Of a stretch of DNA of 64,000 bases, positions 28,259 to 37,928 are shown in pieces. The stretch comes from Allorhizobium undicola ORS 992 = ATCC 700741 (GTDB lineage: Bacteria; Pseudomonadota; Alphaproteobacteria; Rhizobiales; Rhizobiaceae), in NCBI RefSeq assembly GCF_000621665.1, contig NZ_JHXQ01000003.1, forward strand, positions 266,010 to 330,009. The letters are read 5' to 3'. The notes under the pieces are model-generated. The model did not search any database. It was not told the origin of the DNA and worked only from the letters and a program-made list of their open reading frames with translations. The translations under genes were made by a program, and so were the position numbers. Positions within the stretch are counted from its first letter, which is position 1; each line of letters opens with the position of its first letter.

Positions 28259-29695
28259 TCACACGTTCAAAAGCAGGAATTCCCTCTCCCATGGGCTGAT
28301 GACCTGCATGAAGGTTTCAAACTCCCCCCGTTTGACACCGGCATAGATATTGATGAAATCGCGCCCGAAAACCTCCTCGAAATCGGGCTCGTCCTCCATC
28401 AGCGCCAAGGCTTCGAGAAGGCCGCGCGGCAGCTCGATCGAGCCTTCATTGGCGGTATCCTCGGTAGGGGCGGTGGGCTCTATCGCCTTGCAGATGCCGA
28501 GATAGCCGCTGCCCAGCGAGGCTGCCAGCGCCAGATAGGGATTGGCATCCGAGCTTGGCAGGCGGTTTTCCACGCGCCGCGCCTGCGGATCGGAGATCGG
28601 CACGCGAAAGGCCGTGGTGCGGTTGTCATAGCCCCAGGCATTGTTGACCGGGCAGGCCATGTCCGGTTGCAGGCGGCGATAGGAATTCACATAGGGCGCC
28701 ATCATCACCAGCGCATTCGGCACATATTTCTGCATCCCGCCAATGAAGGCGAAGAACTCGCTGGAGGGCGAGCCATCGGGATTGGAAAAGATGTTCCTGC
28801 CCGTTTCCGCATCCACCACCGACTGGTGGATATGCATGGCGGAGCCCGGCTGGCCCTGCATGGGCTTGGCCATGAAGGTGGCGAAAATCCCGTGCTTCAG
28901 CGCCGCCTCGCGAATGGTGCGCTTGAACAGGAAAACCTGGTCGGCAAGCTCGATTGGGTCGCCATGCCGCAGGTTGATCTCAAGCTGCGCGGGGCCTTCC
29001 TCATGGATCAGCGTGTCGATTTCCAGACCCTGCTTCTCGGAGAAATGATAGATGTCGTCGATCAGCTCGTCGAATTCGTTGATCCCGGCAATGGAATAGC
29101 CCTGCCCGCCGAGAATGGAGCGGCCCGAACGGCCTTTGGGCGGCTGCAACGGATAATCGGGATCGTCGTTCTTGGCGACGAGGTAAAATTCGATTTCCGG
29201 CGCGACCACCGGCTTCCAGCCCTTTTTCTCGTAAAGGGAAAGCACCTTTTTCAGGACATTGCGCGGCGTATAGCTGACCGGCTCGCCATTGGTATCGACA
29301 ATGTCGCAAATCACCTGCGCGGTGGGGTCGGTTTCCCAGGGTACGACCGACAGGGTGGACAGATCCGGCATCAGCTTGATGTCGTTGTCGCGGGCATCGT
29401 AGCGGAAGTTTTCCGTCTCGTCGGGATATTCGCCGGAAATCGTGTGGCGATAAAGCGCCGAGGGCAGGGCAAGCGAGGTGTTGCCGGTGAATTTCGAAGT
29501 CGGCATCATCTTGCCGCGCGGTACGCCCGCAAGGTCGGGGGTGATGCATTCGATGTCTTCGATGCCGCGGGCTCTCAGCCAGCTTGCGGCTTCCTTCCAG
29601 GTCTTGACGCCGCGCTTTCCATCGGTGTCCGGGGGCATCAGGGTTTTCTTGGATGCTGCGCCTTTGGGTCTGAGCATTGTCTTTCTTGCAGGCAT
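28259..29695 (-). CDS. puuA: Glutamine synthetase family protein, likely gamma-glutamylputrescine synthetase PuuA
   Basis: A 478-residue member of the glutamine synthetase family. ATP-grasp-like GS motifs include VVAPEIEFYLV, GSAMHIHQSV, VNNAWGYDNRTTAFRVP and RVENRLPSSDANPYLALAAS. The N-terminal GS beta-grasp segment DLAGVPRGKMMP is shared with PuuA-type enzymes. Together with puuB and the potFGHI importer 10 kb away, ligation of glutamate to putrescine is the likely reaction. The classical GlnA tyrosine adenylylation context was not seen, which also favours PuuA. The N-terminal 30 residues are basic and variable; a start further in is possible. Confidence 0.82.
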   Translation of the reverse strand: MPARKTMLRPKGAASKKTLMPPDTDGKRGVKTWKEAASWLRARGIEDIECITPDLAGVPRGKMMPTSKFTGNTSLALPSALYRHTISGEYPDETENFRYDARDNDIKLMPDLSTLSVVPWETDPTAQVICDIVDTNGEPVSYTPRNVLKKVLSLYEKKGWKPVVAPEIEFYLVAKNDDPDYPLQPPKGRSGRSILGGQGYSIAGINEFDELIDDIYHFSEKQGLEIDTLIHEEGPAQLEINLRHGDPIELADQVFLFKRTIREAALKHGIFATFMAKPMQGQPGSAMHIHQSVVDAETGRNIFSNPDGSPSSEFFAFIGGMQKYVPNALVMMAPYVNSYRRLQPDMACPVNNAWGYDNRTTAFRVPISDPQARRVENRLPSSDANPYLALAASLGSGYLGICKAIEPTAPTEDTANEGSIELPRGLLEALALMEDEPDFEEVFGRDFINIYAGVKRGEFETFMQVISPWEREFLLLNV

Positions 29696-29824
29696 GTCTC
29701 ACCGAGCTGGAGTTGATCCTGCCCCATCATAGCCGTCTGAAACGAATTGGCGAGGGGGAAGCGGGGAATTGACATTGATTTCATATTCGAAAAGGAAGCA
29801 TTCACAGCAAGAAGGAGCCCGGAC

Positions 29825-31006
29825 GTGGCAAGACAGGTTGACGTGCTGATTATCGGTGCCGGGGCGGCAGGCATGATGGCGGGCATTTTCGCAGCCCGCC
29901 GCGGCAGGCGTGTGCTGATCCTCGATCATGCGCGGGCACCGGGCGAAAAAATCCGCATTTCCGGTGGCGGGCGCTGCAATTTCACCAATATCCATGCGGG
30001 GCCGAAAAACTACCTTTCATCCAATCCGCATTTCGCCAAATCCGCCCTTGCCCGGTTCACGCCGCAGGATTTTCTGGCCATGGTCGAGGGCCACGGCATC
30101 GGCTGGCATGAAAAGACACTGGGCCAGCTTTTTTGCAATGACAGCGCCCGCGACATCATCCGCATGTTGACGGCGGAACTGGCCGATGCGGGTGCGGAGC
30201 TTCACTTGCAATGCGAGATCGACGATCTCGAAAAAACCGCTGCCGGCTTTCGTTTACGTTGTAGCGCGGGCGAGATTATCGCCGCCAGCGTGATCGTCGC
30301 CAGTGGCGGCAAGTCCATTCCCAAAATGGGGGCGACAGGGCTTGCCTATCGCATTGCCGGGCAATTCGGGCTTGGCCTGATCGAAACCCGGCCCGGACTT
30401 GTGCCCCTGACGCTCGATCCGCAGCTTCTGGCCGAGCTTTCGGCCCTTTCCGGTGTGGCGGTGGATGCCGAGGCAAGCCATGGCAGAACACGGTTTCGCG
30501 AGGCACTGCTGTTTACCCACCGGGGGCTGAGCGGCCCGGCCATCTTGCAAATCTCGTCCTTCTGGCGGGAAGGCGAGGACATTCAGCTTGCAATCGAGCC
30601 GGATCGGGATTTTGCCGCGCTCCTCAAGGCGGCCAAGCGGGAGAACGGCAGGCAGGCGGCGCAAACCGCGCTTTCCCAGCATCTGCCCAAACGGCTGGCG
30701 CAGTATATTACGGAGCGGGAGGGGCTTGTGCGTCCGCTGGCCGACATGCCGGACAAGGCGCTGGAGGCGCTTGGGCAAAAGCTGCATTGCTGGCCGGTCA
30801 CGCCAGCGGGTTCGGAGGGGTATCGCACCGCGGAGGTGACGCTTGGCGGGGTCGATACCAGCCATCTCGATTCGAAAACCATGCAGGCAAAGACGGTGCC
30901 GGGGTTGTTTTTCATCGGTGAATGCGTGGATGTCACAGGCTGGCTCGGCGGTTATAATTTCCAGTGGGCCTGGGCCAGTGGCCATGCGGCGGGGCAGGCG
31001 GCCTGA
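29825..31006 (+). CDS. HI0933/YhiN-family flavoprotein
   Basis: A 393-residue NAD(P)/FAD-dependent oxidoreductase of the HI0933 (YhiN) family, whose precise reaction is unknown. The FAD motif is VLIIGAGAAGMMAGIFAARRG, followed by APGEKIRISGGGRCNFTN, which is diagnostic, and a C-terminal GLFFIGECVDVTGWLGGYNFQWAWASG. GTG 29825 is chosen because AAGGAG lies eight bases before it; the longer frame to 29747 adds residues unlike the family start. It is divergent from the puuA-type gene. Confidence 0.88.
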   Translation: MARQVDVLIIGAGAAGMMAGIFAARRGRRVLILDHARAPGEKIRISGGGRCNFTNIHAGPKNYLSSNPHFAKSALARFTPQDFLAMVEGHGIGWHEKTLGQLFCNDSARDIIRMLTAELADAGAELHLQCEIDDLEKTAAGFRLRCSAGEIIAASVIVASGGKSIPKMGATGLAYRIAGQFGLGLIETRPGLVPLTLDPQLLAELSALSGVAVDAEASHGRTRFREALLFTHRGLSGPAILQISSFWREGEDIQLAIEPDRDFAALLKAAKRENGRQAAQTALSQHLPKRLAQYITEREGLVRPLADMPDKALEALGQKLHCWPVTPAGSEGYRTAEVTLGGVDTSHLDSKTMQAKTVPGLFFIGECVDVTGWLGGYNFQWAWASGHAAGQAA

Positions 31007-31213
31007 TGTACGCCGCTTTGCCTGCCTTCAGGCTTCAATGTTTTTTAGCTATACCCGAAATACGCCTCAATCTCGCCGCCATTTTCAAGACTTGTTAAGT
31101 TTGCTGAACCATCGTGAACATTGCCCGCTCCGTTTTCCTGTTGTTTCCTGCGGTTTGGGTCTAGGCTTGGCGTGAGAGATTGATTCTCTCCTGATTTTGG
31201 GAAAGTGCAGCCG

Positions 31214-31354
31214 ATGAACACACCCATCCGCAAGGCGCGTGCCGTTGCCATCGCAAAAGCGCGCGAAGACATGAGCAAGATCGTTTTCCGCAGTGCCATG
31301 CTGGGCATGGGCGCCTGCGTGGCCCTTTCCGTTCTGGCGCTGCTTTACCGATAA
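31214..31354 (+). CDS. Small membrane peptide, 46 residues
   Basis: The frame starts MNTPIRKARAVAIAKARED and ends in a hydrophobic helix MLGMGACVALSVLALLYR, so it is a basic-then-membrane single-span peptide. GGGAAAG precedes the ATG. It is too short to assign, but the amphipathic start plus clean hydrophobic end looks like a real gene. No family is recognised. Confidence 0.5.
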   Translation: MNTPIRKARAVAIAKAREDMSKIVFRSAMLGMGACVALSVLALLYR

Positions 31355-31915
31355 AGGCTCTGTTTTCCAGCGCTTCCATGCCTTTGGCCGGGAGGGGATT
31401 TTGCGGGCTCCGGGTGCAGCCGGGGCCGTTTCCTGAGCCATGACCGATTGAGGCATGACTGATCTTGGGCGGAATGCATATTGCAGCCGCCGTCTGCGCC
31501 GCTCTGCCCGCGATGCCATCTTCGGCGTCTGCCATTCCGTCACGATTTTCCATTCGGACATGCGCAAAAACAAATGCTTGGAGCGCAACCTCTCTATACC
31601 TAAAATTTAGTTTCTTGCCCGAAGATGTCTTGCGGCACTATTCCTTCGATCGAAGTCGAAGTGTGGAATAATGCAGAAAATTCAACTTGGTACGGCGTCC
31701 TTTCTGCGTCTGATGCAACGCACGCAGATATAGGCTCAATCTTACGGAAGTGCTTGCTTGTTCAGAATTTCTTAGCTCGCACATGCGATGACCCGAGAAG
31801 GCACTCATAATAAAAAGACTATGCCTCGAAGCATTTCGGACTATGAGGACATCATGTTGCTGAGCCGGAATGTCGCAAAAGAACAATTTAGAGTAATCTA
31901 ATTCGGGGATTTCGC
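31355..31915. other. Intergenic region upstream of the 841-residue chemoreceptor
   Basis: About 560 bp without a supported gene. CGGACATGCGCAAAAACAAA near 31555 matches the tail of the REP-like element. The last 200 bp are AT-rich and probably carry the promoter of the chemoreceptor gene. Confidence 0.5.
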
Positions 31916-34441
31916 ATGTTCGTCGATCGTCTGCTTGCACGGTTCAGAATTCAAACAAAGGTTCTGGTTTTCATCTTTCCATTTATTCTGAGCATATCGG
32001 CGGTGGGCCTTACCGGACTTTATGCCTCCTCGCTGCTGCAAGCGCGCATGGACATGTCTTCTTCGGTTTTGCAGGCATTGAGCGGCTTCAAGAACGTTTA
32101 TGCCGGGATGACACTGTTTCTCCAGCAGACCAGTGCGGAAACCAAGCAGGCGCTTGATGCGCGCGTCTCCGAGCAGATGGACGTGCTGACAAAGCTTGGC
32201 GGGGCTTTGCAGGGGGCTGAAGGCCGGGCAGAGGTCGAGGCGGCGATTTCCGGCACCAATGCCATGTCGGCGCAGGTCGGGCGTTTGTGGACACTCTATC
32301 AGGCCGAGCTTTCCGAACGGCACGGCATGGAGGCGGCGCTGGAGGAACTGGCCCGCAACCAGGCCGATCTCACGGCTGAGGCCAACGGCGTGCGTGACCG
32401 GATCGCCAATGACGAAGCGCGGGCGAAAGCCATGTTGCGCGAGGCCGAGAAGCTGACGCGCGGGGCAACCGTGCTGGCCAAGACGATGACGGATTACAAC
32501 GCCTTGCAGGAGCCGCAGCAGCGTTTTGCGCTGCTGAAGGAGCATCTTGCCGAATTGAAGGATGTCAGCGCCGCCGTGCTTTCGGCGCTGCCTGCCGACC
32601 AGCGTGTGGTGGGGCAGGGCATTGCCGATAGCGTTCAGGTGATTGGCGATCAGGTGGATATTGGCGTGGTCAACGACGCGACCATCGGCACGCTGGACCG
32701 CGCCATCAATGTCATGCGGCCTTCCACCATTCGCTTGCAGGGGGCGGCTTCTCTCAAAGCCCGTGACGCAACCCAGGTCTTCGGGACCCTGGACAAGCCA
32801 ATGGCCGAGGCGGCCTTGCTGGTGGATGCAACGCGCCAGATGACGGATGCAATGGACCGGGCGCAGCTTGGCGGGTCCCGCTTTCTGACCACGGCCAGCG
32901 CCCAGGCTGGCAAGACCTTCGATAGCTTGCTTTCCGGCATGAAGGAGCGTGCGGCCGCACTTGCCGCCAATCCGGCTCTTCCCGACGGTGCCAAGGCGCG
33001 TTTCGCCGCCATGGGGCCATTGGCCGAGCAGCTTTCAGCCAAGGCCCGCAAGTTGACGGCGCTTGCCGCCGACCGGGATAGCTCTTTCCGGCAGGCGGCC
33101 CAGGAAATCGACCAGCTCTGGTCGCGGCTCACCGGTTTTGCCGCCGTGCAGCAGGAGGCGGCCGACAGCGAGCGCAGTCAGGCTAACCGGATTTCTGTGG
33201 GCGCCATGTCGCTTGGCGTATTGATCGCCGTTTTTGCGGGAATTGGTCTGGTCGTGACGTTCAAGGGGCCGATCGGTCAGATCACGGCTGCCATGCGCAG
33301 GCTGGCGTCTGGCGACCTGCAAACCGACATCGCCGGCGATGCCCGTGCCGACGAGATCGGTGACATGGCCCGCGCCCTTGGCGTGTTCAAGGAAAATGCC
33401 GAGGCCAAGCTGCGCATCGAAGCCGAAAGCGAAAGGGAGCGCGCGGCAGCCGAGGCCGAACGCCAGCGCAACGATGCCGAAAAGCAGGAGGCCGACCGTC
33501 AGATCCAGTTTGCCGTTGCCGCCCTTGCCGAAGGGCTGGAGCGGTTGGCTGATGGCGATGTTTCGCGGACCATCGACACGCCCTTTACGGGACGGCTGGA
33601 GCAGCTCAGGCTCGATTTCAACCGTTCGCTGAACCGACTGCAAGGAACGCTGATGCAGATCAAGGGCAATGTCCAGTCCATTCAGGGCAATGTCCAGCAA
33701 ATGGCCCAGGCGGCGGACGACCTTTCCCGCCGCACCGAAACCCAGGCCGCATCGCTGGAGGAAACGGCCGCCGCCGTCAACGAAGTCACCAGCAATGTAC
33801 GTTCTGCCGCCGATCAGGCGCGGCAGGCCAATATGCAGGTGGGTGAAACGCGCCGCCATGCGGAAGGCTCTGTCGTGGTCGTCGGCAATGCCATTGCGGC
33901 CATGGGCCGCATCGAGGAGGCTTCGACCAAGATCGAGCAGATCATTGACGTGATTGAGGATATTGCCTTCCAGACCAATCTTCTGGCCCTGAATGCCGGT
34001 GTGGAGGCAGCACGCGCCGGGGAGGCGGGCAAGGGCTTTGCGGTGGTTGCGCAAGAGGTGCGCGAACTTGCCCAGCGTTCGGGCCGCGCCGCAAACGAGA
34101 TCAAGGCGCTGATCCACACCTCGACGACCGAGGTCAATGCCGGTGCAAAGCTGGTGCAGGAGACGGGTGCTGCACTCACCGCCATCGGCCAGCAGATTTC
34201 CGCCATCAGCGAAACGGTGGAACGTATTGCCGCAACCAGCCGCGACCAGTCGGCAGCGCTTGGCGAGGTGAACGGCGCCGTGACCCAGATGGACCAGTTG
34301 ACCCAGCAAAACGCGGCGATGGTGGAAGAAACCAGTGCCGCAAGCCGCCAGCTGGCCGAAGAGGCCGATCAATTGGCAAGCCTGCTCCAGCAGTTCAGAA
34401 CGGAACAGGGCGCAGGCCGGGGTGCCCGTTACGCGGCCTGA
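31916..34441 (+). CDS. Transmembrane methyl-accepting chemotaxis protein
   Basis: An 841-residue chemoreceptor. Membrane helix 1 (about 16-40), a long helical periplasmic sensor (41-420), membrane helix 2 (about 424-448), a HAMP domain ([34 protein letters not shown]) and a second HAMP-like stretch ([18 protein letters not shown]) lead to the signalling domain with tip [37 protein letters not shown]. The sensor is unusually long and all-helical, which resembles nitrate/amine-type helical bundle sensors; the ligand cannot be told. It ends in GARGARYAA-like residues similar to the other receptor in this window (NRYAA). Confidence 0.92.
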   Translation: MFVDRLLARFRIQTKVLVFIFPFILSISAVGLTGLYASSLLQARMDMSSSVLQALSGFKNVYAGMTLFLQQTSAETKQALDARVSEQMDVLTKLGGALQGAEGRAEVEAAISGTNAMSAQVGRLWTLYQAELSERHGMEAALEELARNQADLTAEANGVRDRIANDEARAKAMLREAEKLTRGATVLAKTMTDYNALQEPQQRFALLKEHLAELKDVSAAVLSALPADQRVVGQGIADSVQVIGDQVDIGVVNDATIGTLDRAINVMRPSTIRLQGAASLKARDATQVFGTLDKPMAEAALLVDATRQMTDAMDRAQLGGSRFLTTASAQAGKTFDSLLSGMKERAAALAANPALPDGAKARFAAMGPLAEQLSAKARKLTALAADRDSSFRQAAQEIDQLWSRLTGFAAVQQEAADSERSQANRISVGAMSLGVLIAVFAGIGLVVTFKGPIGQITAAMRRLASGDLQTDIAGDARADEIGDMARALGVFKENAEAKLRIEAESERERAAAEAERQRNDAEKQEADRQIQFAVAALAEGLERLADGDVSRTIDTPFTGRLEQLRLDFNRSLNRLQGTLMQIKGNVQSIQGNVQQMAQAADDLSRRTETQAASLEETAAAVNEVTSNVRSAADQARQANMQVGETRRHAEGSVVVVGNAIAAMGRIEEASTKIEQIIDVIEDIAFQTNLLALNAGVEAARAGEAGKGFAVVAQEVRELAQRSGRAANEIKALIHTSTTEVNAGAKLVQETGAALTAIGQQISAISETVERIAATSRDQSAALGEVNGAVTQMDQLTQQNAAMVEETSAASRQLAEEADQLASLLQQFRTEQGAGRGARYAA

Positions 34442-34465
34442 CAGGAAACCAGCCATTCCAAATAA

Positions 34466-34498
34466 CAATAGCGCCGTGCCTCCCGCACGGCGCTATTG
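34466..34498. terminator. Perfect 14-bp inverted repeat after the chemoreceptor
   Basis: CAATAGCGCCGTGC and its exact complement enclose CTCCC, 25 bp after the stop codon. There is no T-run, but the length and position make a bidirectional terminator or RNA end likely. Confidence 0.7.
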
Positions 34499-34544
34499 CA
34501 TTGGCAACCAAGATACCAGGGCATCCGTGCCTTGAAGGGATTTT

Positions 34545-34671
34545 GAATATCTCAACTGCGTCAGAGGCTTGAGATATTCGAAAAGGGAATGCCAGAAGTC
34601 ATCTTCAATGGTTCCTGGTGCCCGCCCCCTACAGCGTCCTTTGTGCGTTTGTTAAAACGCACGGCGCTGTA
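34545..34671. repeat. Two further hairpins between convergent genes
   Basis: GAATATCTCAA with TTGAGATATTC (34545-34555 and 34569-34579) forms an 11-bp stem flanked by TTTT and AAAA. A second imperfect hairpin (34630-34671, TACAGCG...CGCTGTA with TGTGCGTTT/AAAACGCAC inside) follows. With the stem at 34466 they fill the gap between two convergent genes. Confidence 0.6.
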
Positions 34672-34691
34672 ATGGCGAGGGGCTGGCCGCA

Positions 34692-34934
34692 TCAGGCTGC
34701 TTCCTGCCGCGTCACGATGATCGGGATCAGCAGGTCGCCCCAATTGCCATCACCCCCGTGGTGGCGCGCCGAGCGCACCAGTTCCACGGAAACGCCCGCC
34801 TCCACCGCCTTCATCACCGCGTGGTTCAGCCGGTGCAGGTCATTGGCCAGCATACGGATCAGCGCCTGCTGGTCGTTGGTCATCGCGGAAGCCTGTTCTT
34901 CGGCGCGTTCCTTGACTCGGGTTTGTGGGGTCAT
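34692..34934 (-). CDS. Small unrecognised protein downstream of aceA
   Basis: An 80-residue protein, MTPQTRVKERAEEQASAMTN onward, with a helical N-terminal half and a C-terminal HHGGDGNWGDLLIPIIV segment. GAGGAGA precedes ATG 34934, preferred over the longer frame. It lies 59 bp after aceA in the same orientation, so cotranscription is likely. No function is known to me; no signal peptide or membrane helix. Confidence 0.65.
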   Translation of the reverse strand: MTPQTRVKERAEEQASAMTNDQQALIRMLANDLHRLNHAVMKAVEAGVSVELVRSARHHGGDGNWGDLLIPIIVTRQEAA

Positions 34935-34993
34935 GGCATTTCTCCTCTCATTATGTCGGGGTTTGTGATCTGCGTGATAAATTTGCGGCAAGC

Positions 34994-36283
34994 CTATTCC
35001 GCTGCCGGGCGGAACTGGTCGTGTTCGGTTGATTCCTTCATGGCGGTGGTTGAAGACCGGCCACCGGAGATTGCCATGGAAACGGCATCAAAATAGCCGG
35101 TGCCCACTTCGCGCTGGTGCTTGGTGGCGGTGTAGCCATTGGCTTCGGCTGCAAATTCCGCCTCTTGCAGTTCGGAATAGGCGGCCATTTGCCGGTCCTT
35201 GTAGCCGCGTGCCAGTTCGAACATGCCGAAATTCAGCTGATGGAAGCCAGCAAGCGTGATGAACTGGAACTTGTAGCCCATGGCCCCCAGTTCACGCTGG
35301 AACTTTGCAATCGTCGCATCATCCAGGTTTTTCTTCCAGTTGAAGGATGGCGAGCAATTATAGGCAAGCTTCTTGCCGGGATGGGCCTTGTGAACCGCCT
35401 CGGCAAACCGCCGCGCCTGTTCGAGATCGGGCTTGGAGGTTTCCATCCAGATCAGATCGCAATAAGGCGCATAGGCAATGGCGCGGGCAATGCAGGGCTC
35501 TATGCCGTTTTTCACCTGATAGAAGCCTTCGCTGGTACGGCCTGCGTCGTAATCGACGAAGGGGCGGTCGCGCTCGTCGATGTCGGAGGTCAAAAGCTTG
35601 GCGGCTTCCGCATCGGTGCGGGCGATGATCAGTGTCGGCGTGCCCATCACGTCGGCTGCAAGGCGGGCAGCGGTGAGGTTGCGGATATGGGCCGCCGTCG
35701 GGATCAGCACCTTGCCGCCGAGATGGCCGCATTTCTTTTCCGACGCCAACTGGTCCTCATAGTGAACACCTGCCGCGCCAGCCTCGATAAAGGCCTTCAT
35801 GATCTCGAAGGCATTGAGCGGGCCGCCGAACCCGGCTTCGGCATCCGCGACGATGGGTGCAAACCATGTCTCGACCGAAAGGCCCTTGCCTTCCTGCGTC
35901 TCGATCTGGTCGGCCCTTTGCAGCGTGCGGTTGATGCGCCGTGCCAGTTCAGGGGCGGCATTGGCCGGATAGAGCGACTGGTCGGGATACATGGCAGATG
36001 CCGTATTGGCATCGGCCGCCACCTGCCAGCCGGAGAGATAGATGGCCTTCAGGCCAGCGCGCACCATCTGCATGGCCTGATTGCCGGAAAGCGCGCCGAG
36101 CGCGTTGACGAAATCCTCCCGCTCGATGAGTTGCCACAGGCGGTTCGCACCCATTTCCGCCAGCGTATGGCGGATCTCGACCGAGCCGCGCAGCCGCTTG
36201 ACATCCTCTACGCCATAGCTGCGCTCGATGCCATCGAACCGGCCCTTGGGGGCGGTTGGAACCAGTGTGTAAAAATCGGTCAT
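34994..36283 (-). CDS. aceA: Isocitrate lyase AceA
   Basis: Cleaves isocitrate to glyoxylate and succinate, the first step of the glyoxylate shunt. From ATG 36283, with GAGGGAGA upstream, it is 429 residues. The catalytic loop [16 protein letters not shown] carries the essential cysteine, and [28 protein letters not shown] and [13 protein letters not shown] are typical. It is divergent from an XRE-type regulator, with TTGTAAA repeats in between. Confidence 0.95.
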   Translation of the reverse strand: MTDFYTLVPTAPKGRFDGIERSYGVEDVKRLRGSVEIRHTLAEMGANRLWQLIEREDFVNALGALSGNQAMQMVRAGLKAIYLSGWQVAADANTASAMYPDQSLYPANAAPELARRINRTLQRADQIETQEGKGLSVETWFAPIVADAEAGFGGPLNAFEIMKAFIEAGAAGVHYEDQLASEKKCGHLGGKVLIPTAAHIRNLTAARLAADVMGTPTLIIARTDAEAAKLLTSDIDERDRPFVDYDAGRTSEGFYQVKNGIEPCIARAIAYAPYCDLIWMETSKPDLEQARRFAEAVHKAHPGKKLAYNCSPSFNWKKNLDDATIAKFQRELGAMGYKFQFITLAGFHQLNFGMFELARGYKDRQMAAYSELQEAEFAAEANGYTATKHQREVGTGYFDAVSMAISGGRSSTTAMKESTEHDQFRPAAE

Positions 36284-36352
36284 AGCTGTCTCCCTCAACC
36301 TATTTCGCTGGGCCTTGATGTCTTCTCAAACCCGCTTTCTGCTGTCTTGGAA

Positions 36353-36465
36353 TTTACAATGCGTTGCAAAATTCCCCAAGAAGAAACGTATAATCCAAGC
36401 AATGAAAGGGGTTAGGTTGTCTTGTGTTTCACAAGGAGCTATTGTAAATTTGTAAAAATTGTAAA
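36353..36465. promoter_or_regulatory. TTGTAAA-type repeat cluster between aceA and its divergent regulator
   Basis: Three direct TTGTAAA repeats occur at 36442-36448, 36450-36456 and 36459-36465, and one inverted copy TTTACAA at 36353-36359. They sit in the 220-bp region shared by aceA and the XRE-type regulator gene. A binding site for that regulator is the simplest reading. Confidence 0.55.
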
Positions 36466-36503
36466 ATATCGAAAAGTGTGAATTTCTGTCAAAAGGGGGC
36501 GGC

Positions 36504-37922
36504 ATGGCAGAGCGCAAGATTTTCGCCGGGCCGCGTCTGCGCCGCATTCGCCGGGAGCTGGAGCTGACCCAGACGGCCATGGCCGAGGGGCTGGGCATTT
36601 CGCCATCCTATCTGAACTTTATCGAGCGCAATCAAAGGCCGCTGACGGTGCAATTGCTGGTGAAGCTTGCGGGCGTCTACAAGGTGGAGCCGGATGCGCT
36701 GCAAGGGGATGCGGGCGGGGCGGGACCGCTGCGGGAGGTGTTTTCCGATCCGCTGCTGGCGGGCGAAATTCCCGGCGAGCAGGAATTGTCGGAACTGGCG
36801 GAGGCGGCTCCCAATGCCGCCGCCGGGGTGGTGAAGCTTTATCGCGCATACCGCGAACAAGCCAAACGGCTTTCGGATCTGGCCGAGCTTCTGGCGCGCG
36901 AGGGTCATGAAACGGCGCTGTCTGCCGCCCGCCTGCCGATGGATGAGGTGCGCGATGTGCTGGAGGCGCGGCCCTTTCACTTCCCCGGTATCGAGGCGGC
37001 GGCAGAGCGTTTTTACAGTGGCTTGCCTGCGGGAGAAGAGCTGGAAACACGGCTGAAGGAATGGCTGCGCAAGACGCATGGCATTGTGGTGCGCTCGCTG
37101 CCCGTTCACGTCATGCCGACGCTGCGTCGCCGCTATGATCGCCATTCCCTGCGGCTTTTTCTATCGGAGCGGCTTTCGCCTTTCGATCAATTACGGGAAG
37201 TGGCGATGGAAACGGCGCTGATGGCCTTTCCTGACGCCATCGATGCGGCGCTGACCGGCCTGCCGCTCACCACTGGCGAGGCAAGAAGGCTCGCCCGCTT
37301 CGAACTGGCACGCTATGGCGCCCATGCCCTGATGATGCCGCTCACCGCATTTCAGCCCGCTGCCGAGCGAGCACGTTATGATGTGGATGTGTTGCGGGCG
37401 CGATTTCGGGTGTCCTACGAACAGGCGGCAACCCGCCTCGTCAGCCTGCAAAAGCCCGCTTCCTCCCAAGGCGGTGCAGGGCCGCAATTTTTCCTGATGG
37501 AAATCGACAATGCGGGCAATGTGTTGCGGCGGGCGGGCGCGCAAGGCTTTCCGCGGGCAGGCTTTGGCGGCCAATGTCCAAGGCTCAACCTGCACGCCGC
37601 CTTTTCCTCTCCGGGGCAGGTGATGGCAGAGGCGGTGATGCTGCCGGACGGGGCGGGCTTTCTCACCGTCTCGCGTACGCTGGAGGGGCCGCAGGCCGCC
37701 TTTCACGAGCGGCCTCGCCGCACCGCGCTGATGCTTGCCTGCGCGCTTGGCGAGGCGGCGGCGACGGTTTATGCGGATGCCTTGCTGCGACCGCTGGAGG
37801 TTGGCCCCGCCTGCCGCCTGTGCGAGCGGCGGGGCTGTCTGTCACGCGCCGAGCCGCCCATGACCCGCCCGCTGGGACTGGATGAAATGACGACCGGGCT
37901 CAGTGTCTTCGACTTTCAATAG
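36504..37922 (+). CDS. XRE-family regulator with acyl-type sensor domain (RamB/ScfR-like)
   Basis: A 472-residue regulator. The N-terminal helix-turn-helix (FAGPRLRRIRRELELTQTAMAEGLGISPSYLNFIERNQRPL) is followed by a short-chain fatty-acid regulator body and an IrrE-like/zincin-like segment (RRRYDRHSLRLFLSERLSPFDQLREVAMETAL). The C-terminal domain contains CRLCERRGCLSRAEPP, a cysteine pattern of this family. RamB of Corynebacterium, of the same architecture, represses aceA and acetate genes. Divergence from aceA suggests it controls the glyoxylate shunt here. Confidence 0.85.
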   Translation: MAERKIFAGPRLRRIRRELELTQTAMAEGLGISPSYLNFIERNQRPLTVQLLVKLAGVYKVEPDALQGDAGGAGPLREVFSDPLLAGEIPGEQELSELAEAAPNAAAGVVKLYRAYREQAKRLSDLAELLAREGHETALSAARLPMDEVRDVLEARPFHFPGIEAAAERFYSGLPAGEELETRLKEWLRKTHGIVVRSLPVHVMPTLRRRYDRHSLRLFLSERLSPFDQLREVAMETALMAFPDAIDAALTGLPLTTGEARRLARFELARYGAHALMMPLTAFQPAAERARYDVDVLRARFRVSYEQAATRLVSLQKPASSQGGAGPQFFLMEIDNAGNVLRRAGAQGFPRAGFGGQCPRLNLHAAFSSPGQVMAEAVMLPDGAGFLTVSRTLEGPQAAFHERPRRTALMLACALGEAAATVYADALLRPLEVGPACRLCERRGCLSRAEPPMTRPLGLDEMTTGLSVFDFQ

Positions 37923-37928
37923 GGATTG

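Noticed and set aside
27035..29716. An 893-codon plus-strand frame opposite puuB and puuA
   Set aside because: Antisense shadow of two motif-confirmed genes; no protein family features.
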